DNA of 64,000 bases from an uncultured bacterium (lineage in GTDB: Bacteria; Actinomycetota; Coriobacteriia; Coriobacteriales; Coriobacteriaceae): contig CAJMMD010000010.1 of assembly GCA_905214465.1 (NCBI GenBank), positions 12,640-76,639 on the forward strand, written 5' to 3'. Every line of letters begins with the position of its first letter. The stretch's first letter is position 1. This document shows positions 52,674 through 60,751 of this stretch, in pieces. Both the position numbers and the translations under genes were made by a program. The notes beneath the pieces were generated by a model. It searched no databases. It had not been told where the DNA came from and worked only from the letters and a program-made list of their open reading frames with translations.

Positions 52674-53092
52674 TGGCGCGCCCAGTCGACACACCGGAGC
52701 TAGCACGCAAACGTGAGCGTGAGGCCCAAATGGTGTCGCAGATGATTGCGCTGTGGTGTCGTGGGCATCATGGCGGCGGGCATGTGGTCGAACAGGCTGG
52801 CGACGATGAGTCCGTGCGCGTGAAACTCGGCCTTCGAACCATTACGCTCTGCCCCGAATGCGCCGAGCTGCAGAAATACGCCATCGCGCGCATTGAGCAC
52901 TGCCCGCACATGGGCACCAAGACATTTTGCTCGGCATGTCCTTCGCATTGTTACCGGCCTGCCATGCGCGAGAAGATCCGCGAGGTTATGCGTTGGTCGG
53001 GACCGCGTATGATCCGCTATCGCCCCATCACCGCCGTGAGACACGCGATGGTAACAGTGCAGGCCAAACGCGCGGCGGCACGAAGCAAGTAG
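52673..53092 (+). CDS. Nitrous oxide-stimulated promoter (YgbA-like) protein
   Basis: 139 aa coupled to the exporter gene by a TAATG overlap. It is Cys-rich, with LCPECAELQKYAIARIEHCP then TFCSACPSHCYRPAMREKIR, the Cys/His pattern of the PF11756 family, known from E. coli YgbA, an NsrR-regulated gene. Relatives help cells recover from nitrosative stress by an unclear mechanism. The coupling to a thiol exporter suggests a joint redox/nitrosative role (inference). Confidence 0.8.
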   Translation: MARPVDTPELARKREREAQMVSQMIALWCRGHHGGGHVVEQAGDDESVRVKLGLRTITLCPECAELQKYAIARIEHCPHMGTKTFCSACPSHCYRPAMREKIREVMRWSGPRMIRYRPITAVRHAMVTVQAKRAAARSK

Positions 53093-53212
53093 TCGCCGGC
53101 GCCGGCACGCGCCGCCCCGCCTTTCCACTCGATTTCGGCACCCGGCGTGCGCGGCGTGTTGAGAGCTGCACCATTACAATGGAGCGGATTCACCAAATGC
53201 AAAGGAGTCGCC

Positions 53213-54124
53213 ATGCCCGCCTGCCCGCTGGTCGATTGCCATACTCATACCTCGTTCTCGGACGGGCACGCCTCGTTCGAGGACAACGTCCGTGCCGCTG
53301 CTGCCGCCGGCTGCCGCGTCATGGTCTCGACCGACCACCTTACCCTGCCCGCCAGTATGGATGCTAACTGCGAGGTGCAGGTCGTCGAGGGCGACTTGCC
53401 GGCACATCGTTTGTCCTTTGAGGACGCCCGCAAACTCGCCGCGCAGATTGCGCCGGAGCTCACCTTTATCTACGGTTTTGAATGCGATTGGTACGAGGGC
53501 TGCGAGCCCTTGGTAGAGCACTGGTCCCAGGGCGCCGTCGTACGTCTGGGCAGCGTGCACTGGATTGGCAACCCGGGCGATATTGCGGCAGGCGCCGCGG
53601 GCACGGCAGGGACAGAGGACGTCGCGCGCCCCGATACACCCGATTCCCTTTGCGGTTGGATCGACGACGATACCAACCTGCATGTTTGGGAAAACTTAGG
53701 CGTGCGCGGCGTGTGGGAGTGCTACGTCGACGACTGGTGCCGTGCTTGCGAAAGCTCACTCAACTTTGACGCGATGGCCCATCCCGACCTGGTCATGCGC
53801 TTTTCGAAGGACGGCTTTGCACCCGACTTTGACCCCGCGCCGTTTTGGGAGCAGATGGCCGAATGCGCCCACGATACGGGTCGCCGCGTTGAGGTCTCGA
53901 CCGCCGCACCGCGCAAGGGGCTCGACGATTACTACCCCGCGACCGGGCTGTTGCGCCGCTTCGCCCATGCCGAGGTGCCCATCACCTTTGGCTCGGACGC
54001 GCACCGCGCCTGCGACATCTGCTGGAACATCCGCGAGGCCCAGGCCCACGCCTACGACTGCGGCTACCGGGCCTTCGATATCCCCCACCCCACCGGCGAA
54101 TGGGAATCCACGCCCCTCGCCTAA
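53213..54124 (+). CDS. PHP-domain phosphatase, probable histidinol-phosphatase
   Basis: 303 aa from the ATG at 53213 (AAAGGAGTCGCC upstream). Metal motifs of the PHP fold are present: DCHTHTSFSDG at the N-terminus, STDH, EVSTAAPRKG region and FGSDAHRACD near the C-terminus. Histidinol-phosphate phosphatases of the HisK type share this layout. The gene converges on the his operon, which otherwise lacks the phosphatase for the penultimate steps. Substrate is inferred from family and location; another phosphomonoester is possible. Confidence 0.75.
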   Translation: MPACPLVDCHTHTSFSDGHASFEDNVRAAAAAGCRVMVSTDHLTLPASMDANCEVQVVEGDLPAHRLSFEDARKLAAQIAPELTFIYGFECDWYEGCEPLVEHWSQGAVVRLGSVHWIGNPGDIAAGAAGTAGTEDVARPDTPDSLCGWIDDDTNLHVWENLGVRGVWECYVDDWCRACESSLNFDAMAHPDLVMRFSKDGFAPDFDPAPFWEQMAECAHDTGRRVEVSTAAPRKGLDDYYPATGLLRRFAHAEVPITFGSDAHRACDICWNIREAQAHAYDCGYRAFDIPHPTGEWESTPLA

Positions 54125-54156
54125 CTAGTCGTTTAAGAACGTCCCCAATGACTAGT
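54124..54156. repeat. Palindromic repeat with TTGGGGACGTTC core
   Basis: ACTAGTC (54124-54130) and GACTAGT (54150-54156) enclose, on the minus strand, ATTGGGGACGTTCTTAAAC. Same core as 487-519 with different arms. It lies between the convergent PHP and hisE genes and may also terminate transcription. Confidence 0.55.
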
Positions 54157-54469
54157 GGCGGCGGGCGTTGAGTTCGCCGGCCAGTTCGTCGAGGGTGATG
54201 CCGCAGCGCTCGAGCGTCACGAGCAGGTGGTAGATCAGGTCGCCGGCCTCGTAGCGGATGTGATCGTGGTCGTTATCCTTGCAGGCCATGATCACCTCGC
54301 TCGCCTCCTCGGCAAGCTTCTTGAGAAGCTCGTCCTCGACGCCGGTCAGCAGACGCGCGGTATAGCTCTCCTGCGGCGATGCGTCGCGACGACTGTGAAT
54401 CACCTCGGCCAGTCCCGTCAGCGTCTCGCCGATATTTCCCGGCTGCACGTTAGCTGTTCTGACTCCCAT
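54152..54469 (-). CDS. hisE: Phosphoribosyl-ATP pyrophosphatase
   Basis: 105 aa all-helical MazG-like fold with LTGLAEVIHSRRD..., YTARLLTGVEDELLKKLAEE and ASEVIMACKDNDHDHIRYEA followed by GDLIYHLLV (the EE...ExxD Mg-binding motifs). It converts PR-ATP to PR-AMP, step 2 of histidine synthesis. Last gene of the operon. GAGGAAATAACC precedes the ATG. Confidence 0.93.
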   Translation of the reverse strand: MGVRTANVQPGNIGETLTGLAEVIHSRRDASPQESYTARLLTGVEDELLKKLAEEASEVIMACKDNDHDHIRYEAGDLIYHLLVTLERCGITLDELAGELNARRH

Positions 54470-54484
54470 GGTTATTTCCTCTCG

Positions 54485-54712
54485 TTACTGCAGCGTAAAG
54501 TAGGTACCGGCCTCATCGAACCGAGGCTTTGCGCCCTTTTTCTCAAAGAACTCGACGATGACGGCATGGGCCTCATCGAGCCTTTCATTCTCGGCCTCGA
54601 GCCAAAGCGACTGCGCCCCGCAGGCATCAGTCAGGTGCACGCGGCATGGCACGCCCGCGCGGAGGAGCTCGGTGTTGCATTCGGCGACCTCGAACGGCGT
54701 CACGACTTTCAT
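54485..54712 (-). CDS. 75-aa conserved small protein within the his operon
   Basis: Overlaps the hisI stop by 4 bp (ATGA) and ends 15 bp before hisE, so it is firmly part of the operon. It reads MKVVTPFEVAECNTELLRAG followed by VPCRVHLTDACGAQSLWLEA; compact, with two Cys and a TDAC motif. No catalytic family is recognised; I believe similar small proteins occur in Coriobacteriia (uncertain). Possible roles: a regulator or assembly factor for PR-ATP/AMP enzymes. Confidence 0.7.
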   Translation of the reverse strand: MKVVTPFEVAECNTELLRAGVPCRVHLTDACGAQSLWLEAENERLDEAHAVIVEFFEKKGAKPRFDEAGTYFTLQ

Positions 54713-55050
54713 CGCACTCCCCCTTCCACGCGCTTAAAGAAGCAGGTACGGTTGCCGGTATGGCAGGCCGGGCCCGGTGAGTCCACCTTGACCAGCAGCG
54801 TATCGCTATCGCAGTCGGCCCAGAGCTCCTTGACCTCCTGCATGTTGCCACTCGTCGCGCCCTTGTTCCAGAGCTCCTGACGGCTGCGACTCCAAAACCA
54901 CGTGGTCCCGGTCTTGAGCGTCAGCCCCACCGATTCCTCGTTCATCCAAGCAACCATAAGCACCTCACCGGTGTCATGCTGCTGAACCACGCAAGGAATC
55001 AGCCCGCGGGCGTCGTATTTAAGCTCGGTAGCATTTATTACCTCAGTCAT
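54709..55050 (-). CDS. hisI: Phosphoribosyl-AMP cyclohydrolase
   Basis: 113 aa from the second ATG at 55050 (GGGAG five bases upstream). GLIPCVVQQHDTGEVLMVAW then SRSRQELWNKGATSGNMQEV and CDSDTLLVKVDSPGPACHTG are the Zn/Mg-binding signature of PRA-CH. It opens the purine ring of PR-AMP (step 3). Not fused to hisE, unlike in many bacteria. A 147-bp gap with a large hairpin separates it from hisF. Confidence 0.93.
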   Translation of the reverse strand: MTEVINATELKYDARGLIPCVVQQHDTGEVLMVAWMNEESVGLTLKTGTTWFWSRSRQELWNKGATSGNMQEVKELWADCDSDTLLVKVDSPGPACHTGNRTCFFKRVEGGVR

Positions 55051-55099
55051 CATTTCTCCCAAGTAACAAACGAAATCCCACAGGTCGGCGAGGGTTGTC

Positions 55100-55183
55100 C
55101 AGGTGCCGCAGGTTGCCGCGAAAGAGGAGCGACGCGTACTTTGGTACGCGAGCGACGGTTTGAGCGGCAAGATGCGGTGCCTG
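55100..55183. repeat. Large hairpin element in the hisF-hisI gap
   Basis: Outer arms CAGGTGCCGCAGGTTGCCGC (55100-55119) and GCGGCAAGATGCGGTGCCTG (55164-55183) match at 16 of 20 positions. An inner perfect stem CGCGTAC/GTACGCG with a TTTG tetraloop lies at 55133-55150. Probably a REP-type insertion that also shapes operon mRNA. Confidence 0.65.
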
Positions 55184-55197
55184 GGCAAGCCGCAGCA

Positions 55198-55980
55198 CTA
55201 GAAGTCCAGCCTCACAGGGATGCCTTGGCTGGCCATATACTCCTTCACCTGGCGAATGCTGAAAGTTCCAAAGTGAAAGACGCTGGCCGCCAGCACGGCA
55301 TCGGCCTCGCCCTCGATCACGCCCTCGGCAAAATGCTCGAGCGTGCCCACGCCGCCGCTTGCGATCACCGGGATCGGCACCGCGCGCGCCACGGCGCGGG
55401 TGAGTGCCAGGTCGAAGCCAGCCTTGGTGCCGTCGCGATCCATGCTGGTGAGCAAGATCTCACCGGCGCCGCGACGAGCCGCTTCCTCGGCCCACGCCAC
55501 CGCATCGATACCCGTGGCGTTGCGACCGCCCGCCGTGAAGACCTCCCACTTGTCGGCATCCGGCTGACCGGGCAGGCCCACGCGCTTGGCATCAATCGCC
55601 ACGACCACGGCCTGGCTGCCAAACGCCGCGGCGGCCTGGCTGATCAACGACGGATCGCGCACGGCGGCAGAGTTAAGCGACACCTTGTCGGCACCGGCGG
55701 CAACCATGGTTCGCATGCCCGCCAAGTCGCGGAAACCGCCGCCCACGGTATAGGGAATAACGAGCTCCTCGGCCGCGTGCGCCGCCATCTCGATGGTCGT
55801 CGCACGGTTGTCGCTCGTCGCGGTAATGTCCAGGAAGACGACCTCGTCTGCACCCTCGCGGTCGTAGGCGCGCGCCAGCTCCACCGGGTCGCCAGCATCG
55901 CGCAGGCTCACAAAGTTGACGCCCTTGACCACGCGGCCGTCCTTAACATCCAGACAGGGAATCACGCGTTTGGCAAGCAT
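55198..55980 (-). CDS. hisF: Imidazole glycerol phosphate synthase, cyclase subunit
   Basis: 260 aa TIM barrel beginning MLAKRVIPCLDVKDGRVVKG (catalytic Asp of the first strand), with VFLDITATSDNR, PYTVGGGFRDLAGM and the second catalytic Asp region LLTSMDRDGTKAGFD, ending with IASGGVGTLEHFAEG. It uses ammonia from HisH to form imidazole glycerol phosphate and AICAR. It begins 3 bp after hisA. Confidence 0.96.
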   Translation of the reverse strand: MLAKRVIPCLDVKDGRVVKGVNFVSLRDAGDPVELARAYDREGADEVVFLDITATSDNRATTIEMAAHAAEELVIPYTVGGGFRDLAGMRTMVAAGADKVSLNSAAVRDPSLISQAAAAFGSQAVVVAIDAKRVGLPGQPDADKWEVFTAGGRNATGIDAVAWAEEAARRGAGEILLTSMDRDGTKAGFDLALTRAVARAVPIPVIASGGVGTLEHFAEGVIEGEADAVLAASVFHFGTFSIRQVKEYMASQGIPVRLDF

Positions 55981-55983
55981 GGG

Positions 55984-56727
55984 CTACTCCTTCCCTCGGG
56001 CGGCGGCCAACGCCTGGGCCAGCGTAAAGTTGCCCTCGTAGAGCGCACGACCGGTAATGGCACCCTCGATGGCATCCTCGCCCACCGCGGCCAGTGCGCG
56101 GATATCGTCGAGCGTCGAGATGCCGCCCGAAGCCACGACGGGAAAGCCCGCGACCTCGGCCACATGGCGATACGCCGCCACGTCGATGCCCGTCTGCATG
56201 CCATCGCGCGCGATGTCGGTATACACCAGATGCTTAAAGCCCAGCTCGGTGAGCTGCGCCACGGCGTCGTCGAGCGCCACACCCGCGCCGTCGCGCCAAC
56301 CATTCACCTTAACCTGGCCGTCACGGGCGGCAATGTCTGCCACCAGTAACTCGCCAAAGCCTTGCGCCGCCACCTCGGCAAATCCCGGCTCGGTCACGAG
56401 CACCGTGCCTAGCGCGATGCGACGCGCGCCGTAGCCGGCCAGCTCGTCGATGCGCGCGAGCGAACGAACGCCGCCGCCCACGTCCGCGGACAGACCGTCG
56501 ACGCCGCAGATGGCCTTAATCGCTGCCAAGTTGGCAGCGCACGCGTCCTCGTCCTCGCCAAAGGCAGCGGACAGGTCGACGACGTGCACCCAGCTCGCGC
56601 CCTGCTCGGCAAAGGAGCGGGCAACGGCCACGGGGTCGTCAGAATACACCTTACAGCGGCTCCGGTCGCCGCGCTCCAGGCGCACGACCTTGCCGCCGAT
56701 CAAATCGATTGCGGGAAACAGAATCAT
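55984..56727 (-). CDS. hisA: ProFAR isomerase
   Basis: 247 aa TIM barrel: LFPAIDLIGGKVVRLERGD, ADVGGGVRSLARIDELAGYG, VKVNGWRDGAGVALDDAVA and VVASGGISTLDDIRALA. It isomerises ProFAR to PRFAR. The ATG overlaps the hisH stop by 4 bp. Confidence 0.95.
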   Translation of the reverse strand: MILFPAIDLIGGKVVRLERGDRSRCKVYSDDPVAVARSFAEQGASWVHVVDLSAAFGEDEDACAANLAAIKAICGVDGLSADVGGGVRSLARIDELAGYGARRIALGTVLVTEPGFAEVAAQGFGELLVADIAARDGQVKVNGWRDGAGVALDDAVAQLTELGFKHLVYTDIARDGMQTGIDVAAYRHVAEVAGFPVVASGGISTLDDIRALAAVGEDAIEGAITGRALYEGNFTLAQALAAARGKE

Positions 56728-57425
56728 CGGCCGGCCCCCTCGACGATGCTCACGAAGTTCTTAAGGATGCGCTGACCCAGCGCAGAGGATTTCTCGGGAT
56801 GGAACTGGCAGCCCCACACGTTGCCGTGGCGCACGATGCACGGGAAGCTCCGTGTATAGTGCGTGCGCGCCAACACATCGGCGGCATCGACGTCGTCGGC
56901 CACCGCGTAGCTGTGAGTGAAATACATGTTGGCGCCCTCGGCAAAACCGGCAAGCAACGGATCGGCCGCACCGGCGGGCGTCATGCGCACCTGGTCCCAG
57001 CCCACGTGCGGGACCTTCAGACGGCTCGACTCCAGGTGCGTGCACGAGCCACGCATGATGCCCAGGCCATCGACCCAGGGACCACCGGCCTGCTCGGAGG
57101 CATCGTCGTCCGCGTCCGCGTCCTCGTTCGCAGGCACGCCCTCGTTGCCGCGCTCAAAAAACAGCTGAAGGCCCAGGCAGATGCCGAGCAGCGGAGTTCC
57201 GGCGGCAACGGCATCGAGCACGGCCACCTCCTCGCCGCTCTGACGCATAAAGGCGATCGCGTCATAGAACGCACCCACGCCCGGGATGACCAGGCCGTCG
57301 GCGTTGCGGATCTGCTCCGGATCGTCCGACGTGCAGGCGGCAGCACCGGCGCGCGCAAGCCCGCGCACGACGCTCGACAAGTTGCCCTTGTGGTAGTCGA
57401 CCACCACGATCTTCGGTTCGCCCAC
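56724..57425 (-). CDS. hisH: Imidazole glycerol phosphate synthase, glutamine amidotransferase subunit
   Basis: 233 aa from a GTG at 57425 with GGAGGGG four bases upstream; an in-frame ATG further up lies within the intergenic hairpin. Glutaminase class I features: VVVDYHKGNLSSVVRGLARA, GAFYDAIAFM, nucleophile Cys in LLGICLGLQLFFE, and the FHPEKSSALG His-Glu pair. It supplies ammonia to HisF. It contains an acidic insertion (ANEDADADDDASEQ). Confidence 0.93.
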   Translation of the reverse strand: MGEPKIVVVDYHKGNLSSVVRGLARAGAAACTSDDPEQIRNADGLVIPGVGAFYDAIAFMRQSGEEVAVLDAVAAGTPLLGICLGLQLFFERGNEGVPANEDADADDDASEQAGGPWVDGLGIMRGSCTHLESSRLKVPHVGWDQVRMTPAGAADPLLAGFAEGANMYFTHSYAVADDVDAADVLARTHYTRSFPCIVRHGNVWGCQFHPEKSSALGQRILKNFVSIVEGAGR

Positions 57426-57450
57426 GCGACCCCTCCACTTCTCATCATCC

Positions 57451-57491
57451 AAAACCACCACAAAGAGGACAGGCATCTTCGTGGTGGTTTT
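57451..57491 (-). terminator. Terminator-like hairpin inside the his operon
   Basis: AAAACCACCAC and GTGGTGGTTTT arms (11 bp, perfect) flank GAAGATGCCTGTCCTCTTT-type loop sequence and are followed on the minus strand by TTTTGG. It lies between hisB (stop 57505) and hisH (GTG 57425). It could act as attenuator, processing site or polarity control. Confidence 0.6.
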
Positions 57492-57504
57492 ACCCTTGTG
57501 ACGG

Positions 57505-58092
57505 TTACAGCGAGCCCTTGGTGCTGGGGATACCCTGCACGCGGGGATCGAGTTCGCAGGCGCGGCGCATCGTGCGGCCCACGGCCTTAAAGGCGGCCTC
57601 GATAATGTGGTGCGAATTGCCGCCCGCCAGCTCGCGCACGTGCAGCGTGAGCTTGGCATCGCGCGCAAAGGCATAGAAGAACTCGACGGCCAGCTCGGTA
57701 TCAAAGCTGCCCACGCGCTCAGTCGGCACGGGCAGCTCGCAATAGGCCTGCCCGCGACCCGAGATATCCACGGCGGCCATCACGAGTGTCTCGTCCATGG
57801 CGATCGCCGCGTCGGCAAAGCGCGCAATACCCGCCTTGTCGCCCAGCGCCTGGCAAAACGCCTCGCCCAGCACAATGCCCGTGTCCTCAACGGTGTGGTG
57901 CGCGTCGACCTCGACGTCGCCCACCGCATGCACCGTCAGATCGAACAGGCCATGGCGGCCAAAAGCGTTGAGTATGTGGTCGAAAAACGGCACGCCGGTC
58001 GAGATATCGCACACGCCAGATCCGTCCAGGTCGAGCTTTACGACAATGTCGGTCTCGCCCGTCTTGCGGGTTACCTCGGCATAGCGGTCCAT
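57505..58092 (-). CDS. hisB: Imidazoleglycerol-phosphate dehydratase
   Basis: 195 aa monofunctional HisB dehydratase with the twin metal motifs DVEVDAHHTVEDTGIVLGEA and LAGGNSHHIIEAAFKAVGRT, and the RDAKLTLHV strand. It dehydrates IGP to imidazole acetol phosphate. There is no fused phosphatase domain, consistent with a separate PHP phosphatase. The ATG directly abuts the hisC stop. Confidence 0.96.
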   Translation of the reverse strand: MDRYAEVTRKTGETDIVVKLDLDGSGVCDISTGVPFFDHILNAFGRHGLFDLTVHAVGDVEVDAHHTVEDTGIVLGEAFCQALGDKAGIARFADAAIAMDETLVMAAVDISGRGQAYCELPVPTERVGSFDTELAVEFFYAFARDAKLTLHVRELAGGNSHHIIEAAFKAVGRTMRRACELDPRVQGIPSTKGSL

Positions 58093-59208
58093 CTACATCT
58101 CCTCCTTCACCAGCGCGGCAAACGCGGCCAGCACCTCGTCGTTTTCCTGCGGCGTACCCACAGTGATGCGCAGACAGTCCGCAAGCCCCGGCGCGTAGCT
58201 AAAGTCGCGCACCAAAATCGAATACTCGTCGCGCAGACGCTCGCGCACGCGCGTGGCATGCGGCGTGCGCACGAGCACAAAGTTCGCCGCGCTCGGCCAT
58301 GCCTCCACGGGCATGCCATCGGCAGCCATTGCGCGCAGGGCGCACAGCTCGCGCTCGCGCTCGGATGCGATCTGCGCCACCACGGGCGTGTAGGCATCAC
58401 GGGCACGCACGCAGGCAAGTGCTGCCGCCTGGCTCAGCACGTTAACTGAATAGATCTGGCGAATCGCCGCGAACACGTCGACGACCTCGGGTGCCGCAAT
58501 CACATAGCCCAGACGCGTGCCGGCGGCGCCAAACGCCTTGGACAGCGTATGTAGAATCACCAGGTTGGGATGCTCGGCGATAAGGCCTTGCGCCGTGGTG
58601 GCCGCGCCAAACGAATCGTCGGCAAACTCCACGTAGGCCTCGTCAACCATTACCATGCCGGGGCACGCATCGCACAGCGCCGCGACAAAGTCGAGCGGTG
58701 CCACGTCACCCGTGGGGTTGTTGGGCGAGGTCACGATTGCCAGGTTACACTCGGGTGCCGCCGCAAGCACGGCGGCCTGGTCGAGCTCAAAGGTCGCGGG
58801 GTCGCGCCACACGTCGCGCACCTCGGTCTGGCAGAGCGACGCAAAGAACGCATACTCGCTAAAGCACGGCGGGCAGTTGAGCAGGGTCCGTCCCGCGCCG
58901 CCAAACGCCAACAGGTAGTTATAGAGCAGCTCGTCGCCGCCGTTGCCCACGCAGACATTCTCGCGCGCCACACCATGCCAAGCGGCAAGCTCGTCGCGCA
59001 GATCGTTGGACATGGGATCGGGATAGCGGTTGAGCGGCGTGGCAGCCAGGGCGGCGTCGACCGCCTCGCGCACGCCAGCCGGCACGGGATAGGTGTTCTC
59101 GTTGGCCGAAAGGTTGATGCGCGTGGGCGTAAAGTTGGGATCGTAGGGCTCAATACCGGCCAGGTAAGGCTGGACGAGCTCCTTCATGCGAGGCGTGAGT
59201 TCGGCCAT
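58093..59208 (-). CDS. hisC: Histidinol-phosphate aminotransferase
   Basis: 371 aa PLP fold-type I enzyme: LSANENTYPVPAGVREAVDA, NRYPDPMSNDLRDELAAWHG, VTSPNNPTGDV, VDEAYVEF, the Schiff-base Lys in LSKAFGAAGTRLGYVIA and RITVGTPQENDEVLAA near the C-terminus. It transaminates imidazole acetol phosphate with glutamate. One base separates it from hisD. Confidence 0.95.
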   Translation of the reverse strand: MAELTPRMKELVQPYLAGIEPYDPNFTPTRINLSANENTYPVPAGVREAVDAALAATPLNRYPDPMSNDLRDELAAWHGVARENVCVGNGGDELLYNYLLAFGGAGRTLLNCPPCFSEYAFFASLCQTEVRDVWRDPATFELDQAAVLAAAPECNLAIVTSPNNPTGDVAPLDFVAALCDACPGMVMVDEAYVEFADDSFGAATTAQGLIAEHPNLVILHTLSKAFGAAGTRLGYVIAAPEVVDVFAAIRQIYSVNVLSQAAALACVRARDAYTPVVAQIASERERELCALRAMAADGMPVEAWPSAANFVLVRTPHATRVRERLRDEYSILVRDFSYAPGLADCLRITVGTPQENDEVLAAFAALVKEEM

Positions 59209-59209
59209 A

Positions 59210-60646
59210 TTAGGCCTCCCCGCCGGTTACGCCAGCGCCATCTGCGCCTGCAGCCGCCAGGTCCACGCCCTCGGCAACCGTCGCCACGGCGTCGCCCGGC
59301 CAGGCAACCTTGGTCAGGTCGGCCGCGGCGAGCGACTCGGCGCTCACGGCATCCTCGCCCTGCTCCAACACGCGGCGACGCAGTGCGGCCGAAAGCGCGT
59401 GCGCCCACAGGCCCTCGGCCTCGGCCAGACGCTGCGTAGCGGGAGCGTCGGAGAGCAGGCCCTCGGGCGTATAGCATATAACGCTCGAGCGCTTAACGAA
59501 CTCTTCGACCGAAAGCGGGTTGGAGAACATGGCCGTGCCGCCGGTCGGCAACGTGTGGTTGGGACCGGCAACGTAATCGCCGAGCGGCTCGGAGCTCCAA
59601 GCGCCCACAAAGATGGCGCCGGCGTTGCGAATGCCGCCGAGCAGGCCCATCGCATCCTTGCAGTGCAGCTCAAGGTGCTCGGGCGCCACGGTGTTCACGG
59701 CCTCGACGGCGGCCGCCATGTCGGCGGCCACCACGATGGCGCCTTCGTTATCGAGCGAAGCGCACGTAATCTCGGCACGCGGGGACTGCGCTACCAGAAT
59801 GTCGATACCCGCCTCGACCTCACGCGCAAACTGCTCGTCGCAGGTCACCAGATAGCAGGCCGCCAGCGGATCGTGCTCGGCCTGAGCCATCAGGTCGGCC
59901 GCGACCACCATAGGCTTGGCCGTGGCATCGGCCAGCACGCAGACCTCGGAGGGACCGGCGACCATGTCGATACCCACGTCACCCGAGACAATCTGCTTGG
60001 CAGCGGCAACAAAGGCGTTGCCCGGGCCGGTGATTTTGTCGACGCGCGGAATGGTCTCGGTACCGTACGCCAGCGCGGCCACGGCCTGGGCGCCGCCCAC
60101 CATATAGATTTCGTCCACGCCGCCGAGCTTGGCCGCCGCGAGCGTATACGGGCTAATCAGTCCATCCTTTTGCGGCGGGGTCACCATGACCACGCGCTCA
60201 ACGCCGGCAACCTTGGCGGGAATGGCGTTCATAAGCACGGTGGAAGGGTACTGCGCGCGACCGCCCGGCACGTAGATGCCGGCCGCAGCAAGCGGGGTCA
60301 CCTTAACGCCGAGCATCGTGCCGTCCGGGCGCGTGGTAAACCAGCTCTGCTCGACCTCGCGCTGGTGGAACTCGCGAATCTGGCGCGCAGCCTTTTCGAG
60401 CGCGGCGACAAAGGCCGGATCGAGGCCTTCGAGCGCGGCATCGATCTGCTCCTGCGGAAGACGGAAGCTCTGCAGCTCAACACCGTCAAAACGCTGGCAG
60501 TAATCGCGCACCGCGGCATCGCCGTTGGCACGCACGTTGGCCACGATATCGCGAGCGGCGTCGACGATGTTTTGCGGCAGCACGCCCTTACGGTTGAGCT
60601 GGTTGGTAACGAGGCGCTCACCGGGAGCAAGCTTGATGGTCTTCAT
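59210..60646 (-). CDS. hisD: Histidinol dehydrogenase
   Basis: 478 aa, about 45 longer than usual because of an Ala/Gly-rich C-terminal tail (EQGEDAVSAESLAAADLTKV onward). The core shows VPGGRAQYPSTVLMNAIPAK, the DMVAGPSEVCVLADATAKPM block, the catalytic/Zn region QAEHDPLAACYLV and the LPTGGTAMFSNPLSVEEFVK ending. It oxidises histidinol twice to histidine with NAD. The tail's function is unknown. Confidence 0.93.
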   Translation of the reverse strand: MKTIKLAPGERLVTNQLNRKGVLPQNIVDAARDIVANVRANGDAAVRDYCQRFDGVELQSFRLPQEQIDAALEGLDPAFVAALEKAARQIREFHQREVEQSWFTTRPDGTMLGVKVTPLAAAGIYVPGGRAQYPSTVLMNAIPAKVAGVERVVMVTPPQKDGLISPYTLAAAKLGGVDEIYMVGGAQAVAALAYGTETIPRVDKITGPGNAFVAAAKQIVSGDVGIDMVAGPSEVCVLADATAKPMVVAADLMAQAEHDPLAACYLVTCDEQFAREVEAGIDILVAQSPRAEITCASLDNEGAIVVAADMAAAVEAVNTVAPEHLELHCKDAMGLLGGIRNAGAIFVGAWSSEPLGDYVAGPNHTLPTGGTAMFSNPLSVEEFVKRSSVICYTPEGLLSDAPATQRLAEAEGLWAHALSAALRRRVLEQGEDAVSAESLAAADLTKVAWPGDAVATVAEGVDLAAAGADGAGVTGGEA

Positions 60647-60751
60647 ATCGGTATCCCCTATCGGTCGAGGTTTTGTTCGAAAAACGAGAGACCGGGCGGC
60701 GGTGCCAGTCGGCCCGCCGCCCGGACGTTGGGGCGCCCGTACGTGCTCGCG

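Noticed and set aside
54976..56349. Long plus-strand frame opposite hisF/hisA
   Set aside because: Shadow of high-GC codons; hisF and hisA motifs are complete on the minus strand.
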